IMG/VR virus record: IMGVR_UViG_3300034095_001503
Location: 1 to 64,000 of that record
DNA from: a virus
DNA length: 64,000 nucleotides
Reading direction: 5' to 3' (one strand)
The notes beneath the pieces are model-generated. The model was not told where the DNA came from, did not search any database, and was given only the letters and a program-made list of their open reading frames with translations. Numbering within the stretch: position 1 is the first letter of the stretch; every line of letters begins with the position of its first letter. The position numbers and the translations under genes are program-made. Shown here one piece after another: positions 17,488 through 25,468 of this stretch.

Positions 17488-17880
17488 ATGATATTATTAA
17501 CTATATTAGGAATATTACTTGTTATAGCAGCAAGTATTTCAGAAGCAATTATGGATACTATACAATTTCATTATGAAAGAAGTATTTTCAAATTCGACCC
17601 AGATAAATATAATCCATTATTTTGGGACGCATCTATTTCTTGGAAAAATAAATACAAAGAAAATAGTATGACTGAACCTAAATTTTATGGTTCAAAAACA
17701 ATTTTTGTTTTTCTAACAGATGCTTGGCATTTTTTTAAATTTTTAAGAAACTTATTTTTATTTATCGGGTTACCATTATTAGGACTTGGTTCATTGAATA
17801 TTATTGTAGCTGTTGTAATAGCTAGAGTACTTTACGGATTGGTATTTACATTTTGTTTTGATAAAGTACTTATTAAATAA
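17488..17880 (+). CDS. Small membrane protein
   Basis: The product has 130 residues with an N-terminal hydrophobic segment (about 2-20, LLTILGILLVIAASISEAI), a hydrophilic, aromatic-rich centre (residues 25-65, with DPDKYNPLFWDASISW) and one or two further membrane segments (about 85-122, LFLFIGLPLLGLGSLNII then VVIARVLYGLVF). Holins of phages are often small two- or three-span membrane proteins, but the central charged loop is large for a holin and no lysin gene is adjacent, so that role is not supported. It is followed by a J-domain protein six bases downstream, so the pair may act at the host membrane together. Unknown function. Confidence 0.6.
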   Translation: MILLTILGILLVIAASISEAIMDTIQFHYERSIFKFDPDKYNPLFWDASISWKNKYKENSMTEPKFYGSKTIFVFLTDAWHFFKFLRNLFLFIGLPLLGLGSLNIIVAVVIARVLYGLVFTFCFDKVLIK

Positions 17881-17886
17881 ACCATT

Positions 17887-18465
17887 ATGGATGAAAAATT
17901 AGTTGATTTACAAATAAACAAATTGATACAAGAATATTCTTTTTTAAAGTCTGATGAAGAATTAAAAAAAGAGATGATAAACACAAATCAAAAAGGTTTT
18001 TTAGATTTAGTTAATGGTAAATTAGGTGATTTAAAACCAGAAGAAATTAACCAAGGACCAACCAAAGAACCAAAATCAAAAAAAATTGAACCAAAAGTAG
18101 ATATGTCTGGTATATCTGAAAACACCAAAGTTAGAATCAAGAAAATATATAGAAACATAGTTAAATTAACACACCCAGATAAAGCTGAATCAGAAGAATT
18201 GAACGAGTTATACATGGAAGCAACTGAAGCATATGAAGCTTATAATATATTTGAATTATGTTTCATTTCCAAAAAATTAAATATAAAAGTAAAACTATCA
18301 CTAGAAGAAACAAAAACATTAAAGGAATTGTTAGATTCCAAAAAAGATGAAATAAAGAAAATAGAATCTTCTTTTATTTGGTTATGGTTAACAGCATCTA
18401 ATGAAAATGATAAAAATGAACTAGTAGATAGATTTATTGAAAAACACTATAAAAATGGAAATTAA
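17887..18465 (+). CDS. J-domain (DnaJ-like) protein
   Basis: The central part of this 192-residue protein contains a J-domain-like helix-loop-helix with the invariant HPD tripeptide (IVKLTHPDKAESEELNELY, near residues 95-115), which in DnaJ proteins stimulates the ATPase of Hsp70/DnaK. The flanking regions are helical and charged; the C-terminus (residues 120-190) is not a zinc or substrate-binding DnaJ domain, so this is a J-protein with its own partner-binding regions. It may recruit host DnaK to phage assembly or replication complexes. Its end overlaps the start of the next gene. The HPD motif is seen directly; the role is inferred. Confidence 0.65.
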   Translation: MDEKLVDLQINKLIQEYSFLKSDEELKKEMINTNQKGFLDLVNGKLGDLKPEEINQGPTKEPKSKKIEPKVDMSGISENTKVRIKKIYRNIVKLTHPDKAESEELNELYMEATEAYEAYNIFELCFISKKLNIKVKLSLEETKTLKELLDSKKDEIKKIESSFIWLWLTASNENDKNELVDRFIEKHYKNGN

Positions 18466-19660
18466 AAAATTAAAAATTGGAATAACAATTGGACTGAAAG
18501 ATAATAAAGAATCAATCTGGACAAATGGTATTAAACAAAATGTTTTAATGTTAACAAGATTGTTAAAAAATTCTAAAAACAATTATGAGATAAAACTTTT
18601 AAACACGTTTGATGTTGATTGGACTGAAAAACCTAGTTATTTAAATGATGTTGATATCTGTACATTTAGAGATAACTTCATGGATATGGATATGTTAATC
18701 GTTATGGGTTCACAAATTTCAAATACTGATATCAAAAAATTTAAAACCGACCCAAATAAAAAAGTGATTGCTTATAAATGTGGTAATAACTATGTTATCA
18801 CAATGGAGAATATTTTATTCAGAGAACAAGAAGAAAATAAATCATATCAATTTGAAGAAGATTATGATGAAATTTGGTATATCCCACAACAAGATGAAGT
18901 TAATAGTGGATTTTATAAAACACTATATAGAACAAACGCTTTCATAGTTCCTTTTATTTGGCATAACCAATACCTATTAGAAGCTCTTACAGATATTGAA
19001 AGGGGATTTAAAAGAGGTAAATTCAAAAAAGATTATCGTTATGAAATTGGTAAAGAGAAAAAAAGAATTGGTGTTATGGAACCAAATCTTAATATTGTTA
19101 AATTTTCTCTAATTCCAACTATGCTTGTTGAAGAATGTTATAGAGGTGATATTGGTAAAGAACACATTGATAAATTAATGCTTACTAATTCTGAGAAAAT
19201 TGCTAAGAATAAAGAATTCATGGCCATGATTAAAACATTTGATTTATTTAAAGATAATAAAATAACAGCTGAAAGTAGATACCAAACAGCATTCATCCTT
19301 TCTCAACACATAGATGTGTTGGTTTGTCATCAAATTTTAAACCCATTAAACTACCTATATTTAGATGCGGCTTATATGGGTTATCCAGTATTACATAACG
19401 CACCAATGTGTAAAGATTTAGGTTATTACTATGAGAATTCAGATACAGTTGATGGTGCTAAACAATTAGATTATATCTTGACTGAACATGATAAAAATAT
19501 TGATGTTTATAATGAAAGAAACGATAAAGTATTGATGAGATATTATGCTGATAATATGAAGCTTGTTAAAACTTATGATAAATTAATTTCCAACCTATTC
19601 AACGGTGGTAATCACGGATTGATTTACAACTCTAAAACAAACTTATATACAAATTTATAA
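18455..19660 (+). CDS. DUF2827-family glycosyltransferase-like protein
   Basis: This 401-residue protein matches the DUF2827 pattern, a GT-B-like family found in capsule and lipopolysaccharide loci: KIGITIGLKDNKESIWTNGIKQNVLML at the start, a central strand LIVMGSQIS, and a C-terminal LDAAYMGYPVLHNAPMCKDLGYYYE that corresponds to the nucleotide-sugar binding half. The start at 18455 gives MEIKKLKIG and overlaps the preceding gene by 11 bases; an ATG 18 bases earlier is less likely. It lies away from the main sugar locus but may act in the same pathway. A strong terminator follows (19679-19702). Donor and acceptor are unknown. Confidence 0.7.
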   Translation: MEIKKLKIGITIGLKDNKESIWTNGIKQNVLMLTRLLKNSKNNYEIKLLNTFDVDWTEKPSYLNDVDICTFRDNFMDMDMLIVMGSQISNTDIKKFKTDPNKKVIAYKCGNNYVITMENILFREQEENKSYQFEEDYDEIWYIPQQDEVNSGFYKTLYRTNAFIVPFIWHNQYLLEALTDIERGFKRGKFKKDYRYEIGKEKKRIGVMEPNLNIVKFSLIPTMLVEECYRGDIGKEHIDKLMLTNSEKIAKNKEFMAMIKTFDLFKDNKITAESRYQTAFILSQHIDVLVCHQILNPLNYLYLDAAYMGYPVLHNAPMCKDLGYYYENSDTVDGAKQLDYILTEHDKNIDVYNERNDKVLMRYYADNMKLVKTYDKLISNLFNGGNHGLIYNSKTNLYTNL

Positions 19661-19678
19661 CAATGTTTATAAACAAAA

Positions 19679-19702
19679 AAAGGGACTCTTTCGAGTCCCT
19701 TT
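19679..19702. terminator. Terminator after the DUF2827 gene
   Basis: AAAGGGACTC, loop TTTC, GAGTCCCTTT. A perfect 10-bp stem between convergent units. Confidence 0.8.
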
Positions 19703-19753
19703 CTCATTCTTATTAATTTTAGTTTAATTAGAATAATTTTGATTAATCACTGA

Positions 19754-21418
19754 TTAAACAGCATCAACTTTTTCACCAGATTTCTTACCACCACCAAAAA
19801 CATCTTTTAACTCTGCTAATTGTGTTCTAAGTGCAGATATACTAGCGTTAGCTTTTGACATACTAGCTTCTAGTTCTACAATTACTTTACTATAGTTAGC
19901 AATTTTAGCTTCAGCTTTAGCAATATTCGCTTGAGATGAAGAATACAACTCAGTAGCTTTTTTCAAGTCTTCGTTAATCACCATTAATTGTTGTCTTGCA
20001 GCTTTCAATTTAGCTTCACTCTGATTCAAACGATTTTGAAATTCTTCAATCATAGAATCATTGTCAGCTTTTTGAGCTCTAGCATTCATTAGTGAATCTT
20101 GAGAATCTGCTAAAATAGCATTAGCACTAGCTATAGTAGAATCATAACCATCAATAGTTGCTTGGTCATCACCACCATCTGCTAAATATTGAGCTTTTTC
20201 TGCTTCAGTATTTGCTTTATTTGCTTGAGCTTCAGCAATAGCTTTTTCATATTCTGCAATACTAACACTTAAATCAGCATCAGAAGCTTGTGCCTCTGCC
20301 AAGAAATTTTGACTTTCAGCAATTCCTTCTTGAGTTTTTGCCACATCACTATTTGTGTTATTTAGGTCTTCTTGAAGACTAACCATCTCTTGTTGAGACA
20401 TGTTCATTTCAGCAGTTGCTTGATTCAATCCATCTTTTGAAGCCTCTAAACTAGCTTTAGAACTTGCCATGTTCATTTCTGATTCTTGCAATTCCATTTC
20501 TAGTTTTGCAATTTGAGCATTGATATCAGCAGCAGAAACAGCATCAGTAGCATAAACAGCATAAGCTTTAACTCTATCACCAACTAATGGAGCATCGATA
20601 AAATCAACAGCAGCAATGTTTCCAGAAACACTTACTGTAGTGTAATCTTCACCTTCAGTTAATAATAAACCGTTTAAGAAAATAGACTCAGAAGAACTTC
20701 TACCCCAAGTTGTGAATGTAAATCTTACGATTTCTCCATCTGGAGTTTCGTTAACAACCAACTTTTTGTAGTATTCAGCATCAACTCTTTTAGTGATTAA
20801 AGACTCAGCATTTTCAGCACGAGCAATTTCACTATCTAAGTTAGCAACAACTTCAGCGAATGAATCAATTGAAGTTAAATCAGTGTTAGCGATGATGTAA
20901 GATACTTCAGTAGATAATACTTCAGCGATAGACGCTTCAGCTTCCATAGCTCTTTTCTCTTCATTTTTGATACCTTCAGATAATTTAGCATCACTTTCTT
21001 CTCTTGCTTTAGCTTCATCAGAATCAGCAGCTTCTCTTGCAGCAACTTCTTTTTCTATTGCAGAATCTAAACTAGCGAATAATTTAGTATCAATTTCTTC
21101 TCTAGCTTTAGCTTCAGCAGCAATAGCTTCTTCTCTTACAGAAACTTCAGTAGACATTGCAGATTCTAAACTATTAAATAATTTAGTATCACCTTCTTCT
21201 CTTGCTTTAGCTTCAGTAGCATCAGCTTCTTCTCTTACAGAAACTTCAGTAGACATTGAATCAGATAAATTAGAAAATAATTTAGCATCACCTTCTTCTC
21301 TTGCAGAAATTTCAGCAGATAAAGCAGAACTAGCAGACTCAGCTAAAAGTGTAATTGCACCATTCAAGTCATCATCAGCTGATTTGAACGCACCAACGAT
21401 TTCAGTTAATGAATCCAA
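19754..21418 (-). CDS. Coiled-coil tail fibre, C-terminal part of a frameshifted gene
   Basis: The open frame continues upstream without an ATG to about 21720; the nominal start at 21418 is a TTG inside a repeat, so this is not an independent gene. It is the distal part of the fibre starting at 22394, separated by a 2-base loss near 21715. It contains 33-residue repeats (KAREEGDTKLFNSLES...VSVREEA), a small beta domain (IFLNGLLLTEGEDY...VDFIDAPLVGDRVKAY, shared with the protein at 22828-23316) and about 250 residues of heptad-like coiled coil (QESEMNMASSKASLEASKDG onward). It ends GGGKKSGEKVDAV, followed by a leftward unit boundary. It is likely a long slender fibre or whisker. Confidence 0.75.
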   Translation of the reverse strand: MDSLTEIVGAFKSADDDLNGAITLLAESASSALSAEISAREEGDAKLFSNLSDSMSTEVSVREEADATEAKAREEGDTKLFNSLESAMSTEVSVREEAIAAEAKAREEIDTKLFASLDSAIEKEVAAREAADSDEAKAREESDAKLSEGIKNEEKRAMEAEASIAEVLSTEVSYIIANTDLTSIDSFAEVVANLDSEIARAENAESLITKRVDAEYYKKLVVNETPDGEIVRFTFTTWGRSSSESIFLNGLLLTEGEDYTTVSVSGNIAAVDFIDAPLVGDRVKAYAVYATDAVSAADINAQIAKLEMELQESEMNMASSKASLEASKDGLNQATAEMNMSQQEMVSLQEDLNNTNSDVAKTQEGIAESQNFLAEAQASDADLSVSIAEYEKAIAEAQANKANTEAEKAQYLADGGDDQATIDGYDSTIASANAILADSQDSLMNARAQKADNDSMIEEFQNRLNQSEAKLKAARQQLMVINEDLKKATELYSSSQANIAKAEAKIANYSKVIVELEASMSKANASISALRTQLAELKDVFGGGKKSGEKVDAV

Positions 21419-21930
21419 AGCATCACCATCAACATTAGATAATACATTATCAATTTGACTTTGTAATTTAGCATCACCTTCTTCTCTTGCTTTAGCTTCA
21501 TTAGCATCAGCTTCTTCTCTTACAGAAACTTCTTGTGAAATTGTAGATTTTAAATTAGCTTGTAATTGTCTATCACCTTCTTCTCTTGCTGAAGCTTCAT
21601 TAACATCAGCTTCTTCTCTTACAGAAACTTCTTGTGAAATTGTAGATTTTAAATTAGCTTGTAATTGTCTATCACCTTCTTCTCTTGCTGAAGCTTCATT
21701 AGCATCAGCTTCTTCTAATAGAAACTTCTTGTGAAATTGTAGATTTTAAATTAGCTTGTAATTGAGCATCACCTTCTTTTCTTGCATTAGCTTCATTAAC
21801 ATCAGCTTCTTCTCTAATAGAAACTTCTTGTGAAATTGCAGCATCTAAATTAGCTTGTAATTGAGCATCACCTTCTTTTCTTGCTGAAGCTTCATCTAAA
21901 TCAGCTTCTTCTCTTGCTTCAACTTCTTTT
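20980..21930 (-). repeat. 33-residue (99-bp) tandem coding repeats
   Basis: Repeats of the type SAREEGDRQLQANLKSTISQ plus EVSVREEADVNEA in the coiled-coil fibre. Spacings of the marker GTGAAATTGTAG (plus strand) are 99, 97 and 99 bases at 21535, 21634, 21731 and 21830; the 97-base unit contains the frameshift. Confidence 0.85.
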
Positions 21931-22394
21931 GCCATTGCAGCAGCAGCAGCATCAGCCAATGTAGTAATTGCACCATTGATATCACCATCAGCAGCTTGGA
22001 ATGCACCAATGATTTCAGTTAATGAATCGATAGCAACTGGGTCAGAATTATTAGTGATGAAATCAATTTGATTTTGTAATGCTTTATCACCAGCAACATG
22101 ATGTTCATGTTCGTCACTAATTAAAGCAGATACTTCAGCAGATAATTCAGCGTCAGCTTTAGTTCTAGCTTCATCTTCATTTTTGATACCTTCAAATAAT
22201 TTAGCATCAACAGCTTCTCTTGCTTTAGCTTCAGCAGCTATTGCGGCTTCTGTTTCTTTTGATACAACATCAAAAGCATCACTAACACCAGCAATATCTG
22301 TTAATACGATACCAACTGGGGCTATAATTTTTGCGTTGTCTAATATTAAATCAGACTGTCTATTCAATACAATTTTTGTGTTTTTATTTGCCAT
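21705..22394 (-). CDS. Coiled-coil tail fibre, N-terminal part of a frameshifted gene
   Basis: The start MANKNTKIVLNRQSDLIL matches the N-termini of the fibres at 1474 and 3083, so this is the attachment end. After about 60 residues it enters 33-residue repeats of the type EARKEGDAQLQANLDAAISQEVSIREEADV. The frame ends at a TGA (21705-21707) directly after a site where TCTTCTCT of the neighbouring copy is shortened to TCTTCT. Restoring two bases joins it with the 19754-21418 frame into one protein of about 880 residues. An AACAAAAACAAAAACAA leader precedes the ATG. Either the phage lineage carries a broken fibre or the assembly lost two bases in a repeat. Confidence 0.8.
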   Translation of the reverse strand: MANKNTKIVLNRQSDLILDNAKIIAPVGIVLTDIAGVSDAFDVVSKETEAAIAAEAKAREAVDAKLFEGIKNEDEARTKADAELSAEVSALISDEHEHHVAGDKALQNQIDFITNNSDPVAIDSLTEIIGAFQAADGDINGAITTLADAAAAAMAKEVEAREEADLDEASARKEGDAQLQANLDAAISQEVSIREEADVNEANARKEGDAQLQANLKSTISQEVSIRRS

Positions 22395-22514
22395 AATAAT
22401 TGTTTTTGTTTTTGTTTTTGTTTTACGTTATTTTATTATTTTTCGAACATATGAATCCACCCAACTATTAACTAATAATTGTTTTAAATAACGATACAAT
22501 AAAAGGACTAATCC

Positions 22515-22751
22515 TTATTTGTTGTTATAAAGTAAATTTTTAATGTTTCTTATTGCATTTGTGTATGCAAGTGGTTCACAAGAACCCGTTTCGGTCAAAT
22601 ATTCATTAACATAGGTTGTTAACTCTGGGGTTTCGTCAAAAACAAATTTAGATTTTGTTTTTTCTTTAGTTGCAGTAAACTTTAAACCCTTTGTTTTTAG
22701 ATAGGCGGTTAAATATAAATCAGATGTTACATATGTGATTTCGCTATTCAT
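22515..22751 (-). CDS. DUF5659-like small protein
   Basis: The 78-residue product follows the DUF5659 pattern: SDLYLTAYLKTKGLKF near the N-terminus, a short KSKFVFDETPEL strand, and a C-terminal LAYTNAIRNIKNLLYN helix. Proteins of this family are short, common in phages and plasmids of several phyla, and have no assigned function. A late-type motif (22770-22777) lies 18 nt before the ATG, so it is probably made late although its neighbours are fibres. A small hairpin with an AAGGA stem overlaps the stop codon. The family assignment is by sequence pattern. Confidence 0.65.
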   Translation of the reverse strand: MNSEITYVTSDLYLTAYLKTKGLKFTATKEKTKSKFVFDETPELTTYVNEYLTETGSCEPLAYTNAIRNIKNLLYNNK

Positions 22752-22769
22752 ATTAATATTTGTTTTATT

Positions 22770-22777
22770 ATAAATAT
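22770..22777 (-). promoter_or_regulatory. Late promoter motif
   Basis: Coding-strand ATATTTATAATAAAA, a full consensus match, 18 nt before the ATG at 22751 of the DUF5659-like gene. Confidence 0.55.
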
Positions 22778-22827
22778 AGATATTTTACTGAAAGTTATTA
22801 AAATATTCAAAAAAAAAATTAAATAAA

Positions 22828-23316
22828 TTAAAAACTCCTATAACTACATCTAATTCTCATACCAAACATAGGTGAATCACTGAAGATTATTGACTTTCCG
22901 TCAATAATATAATCCTCACCATTCTCTTGTAAAAGACCATTTAAATACACATGTTCTGAGTTTAATATTGGTTCATAAGATAATTGAAAAATTGTGTTAT
23001 CATCATCAATAAGACCAGTTGGATTTTCTTTGTCAATATGAATAATATTATTAAAAGATATTTCGGACCAATCAGATAAATCCCACTCCCATTCAATATC
23101 TTTTAATTTGTAGTATTGTTTACCACCATCAACACCCACAATCATTCCAGCCCTTCTTCTTTCTTCTGGTATTTCAATCATGTCATTAATAGTTTCAACA
23201 TTTCGAAAACCATCAATACCGTACAATGGGTCAATAACAGCATAGGTATCATCAGTGGCCATTGGACTAATAAAGCCCATTACACCAACACCACCTATTT
23301 TATAAAAATTAGTCAT
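22828..23316 (-). CDS. Small tail-associated virion protein with shared beta domain
   Basis: The 162-residue protein has an N-terminal half of unknown kind (GVMGFISPMATDDTYAVIDP; a charged EIPEERRRAGMIVG segment) and a C-terminal domain (HVYLNGLLQENGEDYIIDGK then IIFSDSPMFGMRIRCSYRSF) that is the same module found in the middle of the coiled-coil fibre at 19754-21418. That module recurs in phage tail proteins as a small beta-sandwich near the end of a fibre. It lies immediately downstream of the 711-residue virion protein at 23333 (17 bases apart). It could be a short fibre or cap. Function is inferred from domain sharing. Confidence 0.55.
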   Translation of the reverse strand: MTNFYKIGGVGVMGFISPMATDDTYAVIDPLYGIDGFRNVETINDMIEIPEERRRAGMIVGVDGGKQYYKLKDIEWEWDLSDWSEISFNNIIHIDKENPTGLIDDDNTIFQLSYEPILNSEHVYLNGLLQENGEDYIIDGKSIIFSDSPMFGMRIRCSYRSF

Positions 23317-23332
23317 AAAACTCTAAAGTTAT

Positions 23333-25468
23333 TTAATCGCAAAACCAAATGTCCAAGACACCATTTGTTTTATTATAAGTCCTATATACCGTATAATTAA
23401 CAGTAAATCCATTTGCGTCCAAAATATTAATATCTGCTAACGATATATAAGGTACATCAAAACCTTGACAACCAAATTGACTATTTTTAAAGTTAGTTGG
23501 TTGTACAAAATCTGATGGCACTATTACATAACCATAACTATTTGTATTTGACGAAAAAGTTATAAAATTGTTAATAATTTCATCACCTAAAGTAAACATT
23601 AAATTATTAACATCATTCAATGTGATGAAACTAGTTGGTAATTTACCATAATAATACCCACTAGGTGCTTTTATTATCGTTGTACTCACACCATTTAATC
23701 CTAACATGTAATTATTTTGTATATCGTTATATGTTAAATCACATATGTTGAATCTAAATTGCTCAATACCACCAATAAATGTACCAGCAAAATTAGTTTC
23801 TATTGGTAATTTTCTATCATTTAAATCTAAACCATCAAATGTTTGGCTTTCTAATAAACCCAATGAACCACCACCTAAACTAAAGTTAAATGGAACACCT
23901 ATTTGTTTGTCTTTATATTCAAATAAACGTCTTGCAATAAATTCATCAAATTCTTCAACTACAAATTTTAATTTGGCGTTTACGTAAAACATTAATCTAC
24001 CTTTTCTACGTTTAGATGTTTTTAATTGACAATCATCTTCGTAATCTGTAATGAATCTAATAACAACATAATTCCATTCATTTGGCATAACCATATTAGG
24101 TTCTGAATATTTTTCCTCTATGGTAACACCACTAACATATGTTCTTTCACCAGTTGTTGATGTAATACAAGCACCAGTATATGTCAATAATCTATAACCA
24201 ATACTACCATTGTCTTTTATTCTAAAACCTAAAGCGTTATCTATAATATCTAAATTATAATCCAATTCAGTAATTGGAGATGTTAAACCACTAAAACTAC
24301 AAATAGTTTGATTTCCTAAACCATCGTTAGGACCAGAACAAGCTGAACAATTACATGTACTACCAGAACTTGCTCTACCATAAATCAAAAATGGGTTTTG
24401 ATTATTTGTTTTTCTTTCAGCTGTTTTAACTACAACAATACCATTACCATCATAAGAACATACTGTTTGACTACCTAATCCATCGTGAACATTACCACAA
24501 ACACCACAAGTATCGTGTGTATCATTTGTGTCTGCTGAAAATACATAAGTACCAGTACTAGCTGTTGATAAACTATATCCATCATCTCTAGCTCTACCAT
24601 AAATTAAAAATGGGTTGGTTATTAAATCAATTTCAACTTGAGGTGGGTCCAACGGTATTGCAACACCATAACTACCAATTATTGATATTTCAGATTCTTT
24701 AGGTATTGTACACCAATTACTTAATGTGTCGGTACACCCAGATGGAATAGTACAACCGATAGTACAACCAGTATCAGCACCATTCCAAATATTCCAGAAT
24801 TTATTTTCAGCTCTAGTACCCATATAAAAGAAAAATCCTTTATTGTTAGGGTAAATATCATTAAGTGTTGTACCAGTATATGTGCAAATATCTTGTTTAT
24901 TTAACCAAAATTCAGCGGCCCATGCTTGATTAATTCTAGTTGGTAAAACTTCATATGAATAACCATCTATTTTATAGTAACCTTGATAAAAACCACCACA
25001 AAATTGTGCATAAGTTGTAGTACCACTTATAATATCTATTGGATATATAAAATTACCAGTTGTACCAGTAACTCTAGTCATTTGAAGTCTTGTATCACCA
25101 GAAGGAATAACCAAAGTTGTACCAGTCAAAGCACTTAATAAAGCTAAATTACTAGTATCACCACTTGTTTTATTGAATAAAACTAATCCATTATCAATTC
25201 CCGTTAAACCAATTGTATTAAATGTATATCCAGTATTTATAGCTTGATTCCATGTAACTAAACTATAAATCGATGTTGCTGATATTTGACTATTAGCAAA
25301 AGTTGTTGGGTTGTTAAAATCATACCAAACTACAAGACATTCACCGTATGCTGGCGGTCCATCATTACAATTATTATATTCATCAGTAGATAAATAAAAA
25401 TCCCAATAGTCAGAATTTGACAATTTTAGGTCTAGTTTATTGAAATTAAAGTTTTTAATATTTCCCAT
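23333..25468 (-). CDS. Large LamG-like virion protein with duplicated Cys-rich segment
   Basis: In this 711-residue protein, residues about 180-230 (AAEFWLNK, KGFFFYMGTRAENKFWNIW) and 450-600 (NEWNYVVIRFITDYE, GRLMFYVNAKLKFVVEEF, FAGTFIGGIEQFRFN) have the strand pattern of concanavalin-like lectin folds used in virion surface proteins. Between them lies a duplicated block, NPFLIYGRA...CGVCGNVHDGLGSQTVCSYDG and NPFLIYGRA...CNCSACSGPNDGLGNQTICSF, whose cysteine spacing suggests metal or disulfide-stabilised loops. Its ATG overlaps the stop of the S74 protein upstream (TAATG). It is likely a tail-tip or side-fibre structural protein that contacts glycans. The Cys repeat is directly visible; the lectin fold is an inference. 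Confidence 0.6.
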   Translation of the reverse strand: MGNIKNFNFNKLDLKLSNSDYWDFYLSTDEYNNCNDGPPAYGECLVVWYDFNNPTTFANSQISATSIYSLVTWNQAINTGYTFNTIGLTGIDNGLVLFNKTSGDTSNLALLSALTGTTLVIPSGDTRLQMTRVTGTTGNFIYPIDIISGTTTYAQFCGGFYQGYYKIDGYSYEVLPTRINQAWAAEFWLNKQDICTYTGTTLNDIYPNNKGFFFYMGTRAENKFWNIWNGADTGCTIGCTIPSGCTDTLSNWCTIPKESEISIIGSYGVAIPLDPPQVEIDLITNPFLIYGRARDDGYSLSTASTGTYVFSADTNDTHDTCGVCGNVHDGLGSQTVCSYDGNGIVVVKTAERKTNNQNPFLIYGRASSGSTCNCSACSGPNDGLGNQTICSFSGLTSPITELDYNLDIIDNALGFRIKDNGSIGYRLLTYTGACITSTTGERTYVSGVTIEEKYSEPNMVMPNEWNYVVIRFITDYEDDCQLKTSKRRKGRLMFYVNAKLKFVVEEFDEFIARRLFEYKDKQIGVPFNFSLGGGSLGLLESQTFDGLDLNDRKLPIETNFAGTFIGGIEQFRFNICDLTYNDIQNNYMLGLNGVSTTIIKAPSGYYYGKLPTSFITLNDVNNLMFTLGDEIINNFITFSSNTNSYGYVIVPSDFVQPTNFKNSQFGCQGFDVPYISLADINILDANGFTVNYTVYRTYNKTNGVLDIWFCD

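Noticed and set aside
21705-21731. Programmed ribosomal frameshift in the fibre gene
   Set aside because: No slippery heptamer or downstream structure is visible and the missing two bases are explained by the CT run length compared with the adjacent repeat copy; kept as an indel instead.
20967-22491. Long open frames on the plus strand opposite the coiled-coil fibre
   Set aside because: They mirror the repetitive codon pattern of the minus-strand gene, start in its repeats and have Ser/Ala-rich low-complexity products.
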